The notes under the pieces were generated by a model that was not told where the DNA came from, did not search any database, and saw only the letters and a list, made by a program, of their open reading frames with translations. Both the position numbers and the translations under genes were made by a program. A stretch of 13,405 nt of DNA, from contig CAYSQW010000073.1 of assembly GCA_964433135.1 (NCBI GenBank), positions 1 through 13,405 on the forward strand, written 5' to 3'. Source of the stretch: CAYSQW01 sp964433135 (lineage in GTDB: Bacteria > Acidobacteriota > Aminicenantia > Aminicenantales > Aminicenantaceae). Shown in pieces: positions 1 through 5,924 of this stretch. Each line of letters begins with the position of its first letter. Position 1 is the first letter of the stretch.

Positions 1-201
1 CACCGCCGTTCCTTCCGACCCGCCGCCAACCCGCCCCGCCCTTATATTAAGGAAACAGGCATACTCAGGACCCTGCACCGGCCTGGATGAGCCACGAAGA
101 AAGGTTATGGTAGCAATGAGGATACAGTTCGTGAGGCGTACAGGGTACGCCGATCGGGCTGTGACAAAATTGATGCCGTGAGATTGCTTCGCCCGTAGGG
201 T
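1..201 (+). repeat. Composite intergenic repeat, single-unit copy (copy D)
   Basis: This non-coding stretch shares modules with the array at 10050-10473. Both have CACCGCCGTTCCTTCC (1-16 and 10063-10078), then a TTATATTAAGGAAA-like core, then GGTAGCAATGAGG. The end module is a hairpin, GGCGTAC-AGG-GTACGCC at 135-151 (GGCGTAC-TAAG-GTACGCC at 10406-10423), followed by GTGAGATTGCTTCGCCCG and an AGGGT tail (178-201; 23 of 24 bases match 10450-10473). Copy D has one core unit where the other locus has three. The left end may continue outside the window. It sits 3' of the minus-strand aminopropyltransferase gene. I see no coding signal in it. The function is unknown; a REP- or MITE-like element is an inference. 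Confidence 0.75.
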
Positions 202-259
202 GAAGAATGTCGAAAATTAAATTAAAGATCTTTTGAAAAATTCATTTCGACATTCTTCA
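201..259 (-). terminator. Perfect 15-bp inverted repeat, candidate terminator or 3'-end structure
   Basis: The arms are TGAAGAATGTCGAAA at 201-215 and TTTCGACATTCTTCA at 245-259, with an AT-rich loop that holds the palindrome AAAGATCTTT (224-233). It lies 19 bp beyond the stop codon of the minus-strand gene at 278-1186, the usual place for a terminator. No U-run follows the outer stem in the minus direction, but the inner palindrome is followed by AATTTAATTTT, so either structure could end transcription or protect the 3' end. The outer arm begins exactly where the composite repeat ends. Confidence 0.5.
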
Positions 260-277
260 TGGCTCATTCAGGCCAGG

Positions 278-1186
278 CTAGAAGGTCCAGATGAAGGGGG
301 CCAGATCCGTCAAAACACCCCCACCCTCCCTCAATTTCTTTTCCAGATGAAGCGGCAGGACAAAGAGCGCTCGATGCAGCCCCGGATGATAAAACATCAG
401 ATTCCGAACGCCCCGCTCCCGGAGCCGCTCCCGAATCAGAGCCTTTCCCGGGCGCATGAAATCCGGTCCTCCGCCGGCTATCAGAAATCCCCAGGACATC
501 CCGAAGGAAAAGATATTGGCTTCATAAGCTCCGACATGGGGGAACACGTCCTTCAGGGTGCGGTAACAGGCCGCGAAGAATCCGTTATAATTCGGGTCCG
601 TCGTGCCGGCCTGCATCACATAAAGACCGTCTTTTTTCAATAAACTTGATATTTTCATGAAAAATTCACGTGTAAACAGGCGTACCGAAGGCCCTCCCTC
701 CACGGGTTCCGTAAGGTCGGAGATGACGACATCGAATGTTTTTCGAGTATGTTCGACGAACCGCCGGGCGTCCTCGAAGCGAATCGCAGATCTGGGATCT
801 TCAAACGCTTTTCCCGACCATTCGGGAAGGAGTTTACGGCAGATGGAAACCAACTCTTGATCGATATCCACCATCAAAGCACTGCGCACGACACCATGCT
901 TGAGAACCTCCCGGAGAACAGCCCCTTCCCCGCCGCCGATCAGCAGCACATCGACGGGATCCGGATGCGCGGCCATTGCCGGGTGCACCAAGGCTTCATG
1001 ATAAACATATTCATCGACCTGAGCGGATTGAATCTTATCATCCAGGAACAGCATTTTCCCCATCAGCGGATTGAGGAAGCAGTCCACTTTTTGAAAAGCG
1101 GTCCGCCCCGAAAAAAGCATTCGATCCACCTTGAACGAACGAAGGTAGTGAGGCGATAAGAGTTCGGAAAAGATCTCCTTCTTCAT
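278..1186 (-). CDS. speE: Polyamine aminopropyltransferase, thermospermine/spermidine synthase type
   Basis: Predicted cytosolic enzyme that transfers an aminopropyl group from decarboxylated S-adenosylmethionine to a polyamine. The 302-residue length is normal for the family. Visible are a short N-terminal beta domain, LDDKIQSAQVDEYVYHEALV (about 48-67), the nucleotide-binding GGGEGAVLREVLKH (84-97), the acidic VDIDQE (106-111), and DLTEPVEGGP (157-166), whose first Asp is the expected catalytic base. The QSA-VDE-YHE, LVHPA and DL-x-[DE]-PVEGGP patterns resemble plant ACAULIS5-type thermospermine synthases more than E. coli SpeE; this comparison is from memory. The usual second Asp is Glu160 here. 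No SAM decarboxylase gene is nearby. The ATG at 1186 lies close behind a TATAAT box and has no clear Shine-Dalgarno. The exact product (spermidine, thermospermine, aminopropylagmatine) cannot be told from sequence. Confidence 0.9.
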   Translation of the reverse strand: MKKEIFSELLSPHYLRSFKVDRMLFSGRTAFQKVDCFLNPLMGKMLFLDDKIQSAQVDEYVYHEALVHPAMAAHPDPVDVLLIGGGEGAVLREVLKHGVVRSALMVDIDQELVSICRKLLPEWSGKAFEDPRSAIRFEDARRFVEHTRKTFDVVISDLTEPVEGGPSVRLFTREFFMKISSLLKKDGLYVMQAGTTDPNYNGFFAACYRTLKDVFPHVGAYEANIFSFGMSWGFLIAGGGPDFMRPGKALIRERLRERGVRNLMFYHPGLHRALFVLPLHLEKKLREGGGVLTDLAPFIWTF

Positions 1187-1200
1187 GATTTCCCGGCTGT

Positions 1201-1230
1201 ATTATAGCATTTCCCGCTGATATACGAAAA
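1201..1230 (-). promoter_or_regulatory. Putative promoter of the aminopropyltransferase gene
   Basis: On the minus strand a perfect TATAAT (1201-1206) lies 14 bp before the start codon. The matching -35 region (about 1224-1230, TTTCGT or TTTTCG) is weak. Transcription would start only about 7 nt before the ATG, so the message would be nearly leaderless, in line with the lack of a ribosome-binding site. Confidence 0.4.
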
Positions 1231-1252
1231 AACCGGAGACCGGTCACGGCGA

Positions 1253-1286
1253 TTGACTTGCGCCCACTATCCGTCTGGCTTACAAT
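1253..1286 (+). promoter_or_regulatory. Putative promoter of the acyl-CoA synthetase/GNAT gene
   Basis: TACAAT at 1281-1286 is a fair -10 box. TTGCGC at 1258-1263 gives a 17-bp spacer, and the better-looking TTGACT at 1253-1258 gives 22 bp, which is too long. The leader of about 65 nt ends in a strong ribosome-binding site, AAGGAGGAG (1348-1356), four bases before the GTG start. Confidence 0.35.
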
Positions 1287-1359
1287 AGGGATTTCTAAAA
1301 ATCGAATTGGAAAGAGATCGTGCTGAAACCGCGCCAATCGTTTCGGCAAGGAGGAGATC

Positions 1360-4047
1360 GTGGCCATACAAAAACTTGATCAGATATTCAATCCCCAGCG
1401 AATCGCCGTTATCGGCGTCACCACCAATCCCAACAGCGTCGGCGGAAAAGTGATCAGCAACCTGGTCGGAAGCGGATTCCGCGGTGTTGTTTACCCCGTC
1501 AATCCCACCAGCGAGGCCGTACTCGGCATTCAGTGCTACCCCGATCTCAAAAGCCTGCCGAAAACCCCGGATTTAGGCGTCATCTGCGCGCCCGCATCTC
1601 AGGTTCCCGACCTCGTGCGGCAGTGCGGCGAATCCGGCATCCTCGGCATCATCATCATGTCGGCCGGATTCAAGGAAACCGGCCCCGAGGGAGCCGCCCT
1701 GGAAAATCAAATCCTGGAAGAAAAGAATAAATTCGATGGGATGCGGATCATAGGGCCGAACTGCCTTGGGGTTATCATCCCCAGATCCAATCTCAATGTC
1801 AGCTTCGCTTCCGGAATGCCGAGCAAAGGTCATGTCGCGTTCATTTCTCAATCCGGAGCCCTCTGTACATCGGTTTTGGATTGGGCTCTTCAGGAGAAAA
1901 TCGGCTTTTCCTATTTCGTTTCCATCGGGAACACCATCGATGTCGATTACGGTGATCTCATCGATTATTTCGGAGAGGATGAAACCACCAAATCGATTCT
2001 GTTGTATATCGAATCGATTTCCTCCGCGCGCAAATTCATGACGGCCGCCCGGGCATTCGCGCGCACCAAACCGATCGTCGCCTATAAAGCGGGGCGGTTT
2101 CCCGAATCCGCTCAAGTCGCCGCTTCTCACACAGGCGCCATGGTTTCCGAAGACGCGGTCTATGACGCCGCATTCAATCGGATCGGACTGGCGCGGGTTT
2201 TCGATATCGGCGAAATATTCGACTGCGCGGAACTCATCGGGCGGCACAAGATTCCCCTGGGCCCCCGCCTCGGCATCATCACCAACGCCGGCGGTCCGGG
2301 AGTCATGGCAACGGATGCACTCATTTCCCTCAACGGAACCCTGGCTCGCCTTTCGGAAGAGAGTCTTGCCGGACTCAATGCCATCCTCCCTCCCATATGG
2401 TCCCAAAGGAACCCGGTTGATGTGCTGGGAGATGCACGCTCCAAGCGGATCGCCAAAGCCACCCGGATCGTCATTCAAGATCCGGACATCGATGCGGTCC
2501 TGGTTATTCTGACCCCTCAAGCGATGACGAACCCGACAGCCACCGCCCGCGCTCTTACGTCTTTGGCCGAGGAAACAAAAAAACCGCTGCTGGCGGCTTG
2601 GGTCGGAGGAAAAAGCATGCAGGAGGGCATCAAGATCCTCAACGACGCCGGAATTCCCACTTACACGACGCCGGAGCGGGCCGTGCGTGCTTTCATGACC
2701 CTGGTCGGCTACGCCCGCAACCTTGAAATCCTCTATGAAACTCCCAAAGATATCTCGGTAAAATTCCCTCTCGACAGAGCGAAACTGCGCTCCGAATTCG
2801 AATCCATTATTCCTTCGGAGCTCCCCATCCTGCCGGAACACACTTCAAAAAAACTGCTGGAAGCCTACGGCATTCCCACCACCACTCCGCAAACAGCTTC
2901 CACGGCCGATGAAGCGGTTGCCTGTTCAAAAAAGATCGGCTACCCGGTCGTGCTGAAAATTCTCTCTCCGGATATCACCCACAAAACCGACGTCGGGGGG
3001 GTGGAATTGAACCTGGATAACGAGAAACAGGTTCGGGCCGCTTTTGAAAAAATCAAACAGCGGGCCCGCAAAGCCCAGCCGCAAGCCGATATTACGGGTG
3101 TTACGGTTCAGAAAATGATTGAAGCCGCAGAGGGGATCGAAATGATCCTGGGTACAAAAAAAGACCCGGTATTCGGAACCGTGCTCATGGTCGGCCTGGG
3201 CGGCATCTCCGCCGAACTGTGTGGGGATCACATCCTGGCCTTCCCTCCCCTCAATGAGCGCCTGGCAAGGATGATGCTGGAATCCCTCCGGATCTGGCCG
3301 CTCCTTGAGGGATATCGCGGACGCACCCGGGTCGATATAGACAAGCTCATCGAAGTGCTTATACGGCTTTCTTATCTGGCCGCCGACTTTCCCGAAATCA
3401 GTGAACTGGATATCAATCCACTGCTGATCACACCCCGGGAAGTGATAGCGCTCGACGCCCGAATCGTGATAGACAGGGATCCGCATGATAAGCCATCCAA
3501 ACCCTACGATCACCTCGCTCTCAGGCCATACCCGGAAGAATACGTCAGTAAAACCGTGCTCAAAGACGGCAGCGAAATCACCCTGAGGCCGATCAAACCC
3601 GAAGACGAGCCCATGTGGTTCGAACTTCTCGGGAGTTGTTCCCGAGAATCCATCTATTCCCGGTTCCGCTATTTCTTTCACTGGAATACCCATGACGTCG
3701 CTTCCCGATACTGTTTTAACGATTACGACCGTGAGATCGCGATCGTCGCCGAGATCACCGAGGGAGGGAAACGAAAATTACTGGGAGTCGGACGCCTGGT
3801 AGCGGATCCGGATCACGAGTCTGTTGAATACGCCGTTCTGGTCGTCGACTCTTGGCAAAACCGCGGGTTGGGCAGCCTGCTGACCGATTACTGCATTCAC
3901 ATCGCCCAGGATTGGGGACTAAAACGCATTTTCGCTCAGACGACATCGGATAATCCCCGGATGATCGCGGTTTTCCAGAAACGGGGTTTTAACATCCATT
4001 TCGATCCGCGGACTTCTCTGGTGGAAGTCGCCAAAGATCTGAGATAA
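1360..4047 (+). CDS. ADP-forming acyl-CoA synthetase fused to a GNAT N-acetyltransferase (Pat/YfiQ-type architecture)
   Basis: An 895-residue cytosolic protein. Residues 1-130 form a CoA-binding Rossmann fold (RIAVIGVTTNPNSVGGKV, IIGPNCLGV). Residues 150-460 are succinyl-CoA-ligase-like (FISQSGAL; ASHTGAM with His257; ITNAGGPGVMATDA). Residues 480-710 are an ATP-grasp domain (ITHKTDVGGV with His541; VGLGGISAEL; ELDINPLL). Residues 735-895 are a GNAT domain (VEYAVLV with Glu823; QNRGLGS at 833-839 for acetyl-CoA). Known family roles are acyl-CoA + ADP + Pi = acid + CoA + ATP, and, in Pat enzymes, lysine acetylation of Acs. As I recall, enterobacterial Pat has lost the phospho-histidine; here both His257 and His541 are present, so this protein may keep ligase activity. 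The GTG start is fixed by AAGGAGGAG. It is a single gene, divergent from speE and convergent with kbl. Confidence 0.93.
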   Translation: MAIQKLDQIFNPQRIAVIGVTTNPNSVGGKVISNLVGSGFRGVVYPVNPTSEAVLGIQCYPDLKSLPKTPDLGVICAPASQVPDLVRQCGESGILGIIIMSAGFKETGPEGAALENQILEEKNKFDGMRIIGPNCLGVIIPRSNLNVSFASGMPSKGHVAFISQSGALCTSVLDWALQEKIGFSYFVSIGNTIDVDYGDLIDYFGEDETTKSILLYIESISSARKFMTAARAFARTKPIVAYKAGRFPESAQVAASHTGAMVSEDAVYDAAFNRIGLARVFDIGEIFDCAELIGRHKIPLGPRLGIITNAGGPGVMATDALISLNGTLARLSEESLAGLNAILPPIWSQRNPVDVLGDARSKRIAKATRIVIQDPDIDAVLVILTPQAMTNPTATARALTSLAEETKKPLLAAWVGGKSMQEGIKILNDAGIPTYTTPERAVRAFMTLVGYARNLEILYETPKDISVKFPLDRAKLRSEFESIIPSELPILPEHTSKKLLEAYGIPTTTPQTASTADEAVACSKKIGYPVVLKILSPDITHKTDVGGVELNLDNEKQVRAAFEKIKQRARKAQPQADITGVTVQKMIEAAEGIEMILGTKKDPVFGTVLMVGLGGISAELCGDHILAFPPLNERLARMMLESLRIWPLLEGYRGRTRVDIDKLIEVLIRLSYLAADFPEISELDINPLLITPREVIALDARIVIDRDPHDKPSKPYDHLALRPYPEEYVSKTVLKDGSEITLRPIKPEDEPMWFELLGSCSRESIYSRFRYFFHWNTHDVASRYCFNDYDREIAIVAEITEGGKRKLLGVGRLVADPDHESVEYAVLVVDSWQNRGLGSLLTDYCIHIAQDWGLKRIFAQTTSDNPRMIAVFQKRGFNIHFDPRTSLVEVAKDLR

Positions 4048-4058
4048 TCCGCAACAAT

Positions 4059-4085
4059 CGGTTTGAATCGAAAAACCGCAGCTTT
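4059..4085 (+). terminator. Weak candidate terminator between convergent genes
   Basis: CGGTTT (4059-4064) pairs with AAACCG (4073-4078), followed by CAGCTTTTT. A second small stem, CGATT-TCGC-AATCG, lies at 4090-4103. Either could help end the plus-strand gene stopping at 4047. Nothing stronger is visible in the 120-bp convergent gap, and I see no clear terminator for kbl on the minus strand. Confidence 0.3.
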
Positions 4086-4167
4086 TTACCGATTTCGCAA
4101 TCGATACCGCACGTCCGCCGGAAGGATGCCCGGGTGCCGTGCTATCTCGTCCTGCTTTCCGTTGAAA

Positions 4168-5415
4168 TCAGAGTCCGTAAGCCGCGATGATCTCCTGCTT
4201 GGTTTTCCCGAGGATGTCGTATTTCTTGCCGATTTTAATGAATGCATCCAGGGCTTTATCCAGGTGATGGATTTCATGGCCCGCCGAAATCTGGGTCCGG
4301 ATCCGGGCCTGCCCATTGGGAACCACGGGGAAGAAAAACCCGATGGCATAGATTCCCTCTTCATAGAGATCCCGTGAAAAATCTTGAGCCAGTTTGGCGT
4401 TGAAAAGCATAACCGGGACGATCGGAGTGTCTCCATCCACCAGGACAAAACCCGCCTCGGTCAATCCTTTTCTCCAATAAGCGGAATTCTTTTCCAGTTT
4501 ATCCCGGCGCTCGGTGTTTTCGGAAAGGAGATCCAGAACTCTCAAGACTCCGGAAACTACGACCGGTGCGATCGTGTTGGAAAAGAGATAAGGCCGGGCC
4601 TTCTGGCGACACATCTCAACGATCTCCTTCCTTCCGGAAACACAGCCTCCCGAAGCCCCGCCAAGAGCTTTTCCGAAGGTGGTGGTGATGATATCGATTT
4701 TTCCCATGACCCCGTATTTTTCATGAGTCCCCCGGCCCGTTTTCCCGATAAAACCGGAAGAATGGGATTCATCGACAAAAAGCATGGCGTCATACTTTTC
4801 ACATAAAGCGACCATCTCATCCAGCTTCGCGGTATCCCCGTCCATGGAAAAAACGCCATCGGTGATGACGACCTTCAAACGCTTGTCGGCATGAAGCTGC
4901 AGTTTTTTTTCCAGATGTCCCATATTGGAATGCTTGAAAGTGTCATGCTCGGCGCTGCAAAGCCGGATGCCGTCGATGATGGAGGCATGAACCAGGCGGT
5001 CCGAGATCATGACGTCATCTTTCGTGAGGATGGCTTCGAACACGCCCGCATTGGCATCCATACAGGAAGGAAAGAGGATGGTGTCTTCCGTTCCCAGGAA
5101 TTCAGTGACTTTTCTCTCGAGCTCTTTGTGTATATCCTGGGTTCCGCAGATAAACCGGACCGAGGACATACCGTATCCCCGGGAATCCAAACCTTCATGC
5201 GCGGCTTTGACCACTTCGGGGTGGCTGGAAAGTCCCAGGTAATTATTGGCGCACATGTTGATCACTTTCTTCAACGAAGAACCGGTTGGAAATTCCACTT
5301 CAATATCCGCGGCCTGGGTGGAATGGATGAAACGCTCCTGTTTGAATATTCCGGCTTCTTGGATCCCCTCCAATTGCTCTTGATAGATGCTTTTTATCTT
5401 TTCACTGAAAGCCAT
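4168..5415 (-). CDS. kbl: Glycine C-acetyltransferase (2-amino-3-ketobutyrate CoA ligase)-type alpha-oxoamine synthase
   Basis: PLP-dependent fold-type I enzyme, 415 residues. The family joins an acyl thioester and an amino acid with loss of CO2, or for Kbl splits 2-amino-3-ketobutyrate with CoA into glycine and acetyl-CoA. Visible are CANNYLGL (55-62), RFICGTQDIHKELE (87-100), the cofactor-stacking His143 (LVHAS), DESHSSGF with Asp215 and His218, the Schiff-base Lys249 in TTFGKALGGASGG, and RIRTQ (371-375). The match to E. coli Kbl is close through the active site, so biotin (BioF) or heme (HemA) members are unlikely. Its C-terminus is somewhat longer than that of E. coli Kbl. It is last in the acpS-acs-acp-kbl cluster, with a good AAGGAG (5424-5429) 8 bases before its ATG. 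No threonine dehydrogenase gene is nearby, which leaves the physiological acyl donor and amino acid open. Confidence 0.9.
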   Translation of the reverse strand: MAFSEKIKSIYQEQLEGIQEAGIFKQERFIHSTQAADIEVEFPTGSSLKKVINMCANNYLGLSSHPEVVKAAHEGLDSRGYGMSSVRFICGTQDIHKELERKVTEFLGTEDTILFPSCMDANAGVFEAILTKDDVMISDRLVHASIIDGIRLCSAEHDTFKHSNMGHLEKKLQLHADKRLKVVITDGVFSMDGDTAKLDEMVALCEKYDAMLFVDESHSSGFIGKTGRGTHEKYGVMGKIDIITTTFGKALGGASGGCVSGRKEIVEMCRQKARPYLFSNTIAPVVVSGVLRVLDLLSENTERRDKLEKNSAYWRKGLTEAGFVLVDGDTPIVPVMLFNAKLAQDFSRDLYEEGIYAIGFFFPVVPNGQARIRTQISAGHEIHHLDKALDAFIKIGKKYDILGKTKQEIIAAYGL

Positions 5416-5500
5416 CGCTGTTACTCCTTAGGTTGGTTTACCGTCAAATCGACATTGGCGGCGGTCATGCAATATGAAATCAAAACGGAGAAGTCCGGCG

Positions 5501-5530
5501 GCGGGAGCGGCAGTGGACGTGCCGCTCCGC
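5501..5530 (-). promoter_or_regulatory. GC-rich hairpin in the acp-kbl gap
   Basis: GGAGCGGCA (5504-5512) pairs perfectly with TGCCGCTCC (5520-5528) around a 7-nt loop. With one bulge the pairing reaches 5501/5530. It lies in the unusually long 156-bp gap between acp and kbl, 85 bp before the kbl start. No U-run follows on the minus strand, so it looks more like a partial attenuator, processing site or RNA-stability element than a terminator. Confidence 0.5.
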
Positions 5531-5571
5531 TGCGGTCGTGCCTCCGCCTCCGGCCATTCAATCCACCGACT

Positions 5572-5817
5572 TTATTTCAGAAAGCCTTTAACCAGCGTGG
5601 TGATTTTATTTACGGAATCGAAGGCCTCGGGAGTGGCCTGATCGTCAGGAATCGAGATGCTGTATTTGTTTTCCAGAAAACGCTTCAATGAAACCATCGA
5701 AAAGGAATCTACGATTCCACCTGAGATCAAAGGGGTATCGAAATCGATATCTTCGTCTTCATCTTCCAGGTATTCTTCCTTGACATATTCCAGCACAACG
5801 TCTTTGATTTCTGCCAT
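5572..5817 (-). CDS. Acyl carrier protein (dedicated, non-FAS type)
   Basis: An 81-residue acidic protein with the carrier-protein pattern: helix 1 (MAEIKDVVLEYVKEEYL), an acidic DEDEDIDFDTPL loop, and GGIVDSFSM with Ser38 as the expected 4'-phosphopantetheine site. Helices 3 and 4 follow (PDDQATPEAFDSVNKI). The attachment motif is DSF rather than the DSL typical of fatty-acid-synthase AcpP, which points to a specialised carrier; this is a family comparison, not a test. The start ATG has AAGGAG (5824-5829) six bases upstream. It lies between a ligase gene and kbl, and acpS heads the same cluster, so it probably carries an acyl group made by the ligase. It has its own promoter at 5846-5875. 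Confidence 0.9.
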   Translation of the reverse strand: MAEIKDVVLEYVKEEYLEDEDEDIDFDTPLISGGIVDSFSMVSLKRFLENKYSISIPDDQATPEAFDSVNKITTLVKGFLK

Positions 5818-5845
5818 GTTAATCTCCTTATGAAAAATATTTATT

Positions 5846-5875
5846 ATTATAGGTCATCATCCCCCAAACAGTCAA
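5846..5875 (-). promoter_or_regulatory. Internal sigma-70-type promoter for acp-kbl
   Basis: On the minus strand TTGACT (5870-5875), an 18-bp spacer and a perfect TATAAT (5846-5851) lie in the 107-bp gap between the ligase and acp genes. Predicted transcription start is near 5839, giving a leader of about 20 nt that contains the AAGGAG of acp. This implies that acp and kbl can be expressed apart from the ligase and acpS. Confidence 0.65.
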
Positions 5876-5924
5876 AATCGTTGCTTCCGCATGCCGCATT
5901 CGATCGACCGTGAGGGAACCGGAT

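Noticed and set aside
1573..2841. 422-codon open frame on the minus strand
   Set aside because: It lies wholly antisense to the well-supported synthetase/GNAT gene, is low in complexity with a shadow-like Gly/Asp/Arg composition, and matches no family I recognise.
4168..5415. Assignment as serine palmitoyltransferase, BioF or HemA
   Set aside because: Active-site blocks (RFICGTQDIHKELE, RIRTQ, DESHSSGF) follow Kbl closely. The ACP context hints at a new role, but the sequence does not support renaming it as one of these enzymes.
4891..5691. 266-codon plus-strand open frame opposite kbl and acp
   Set aside because: It is antisense to two genes with clear catalytic motifs and spans their intergenic gap; it has no ribosome-binding site and no recognisable domain.
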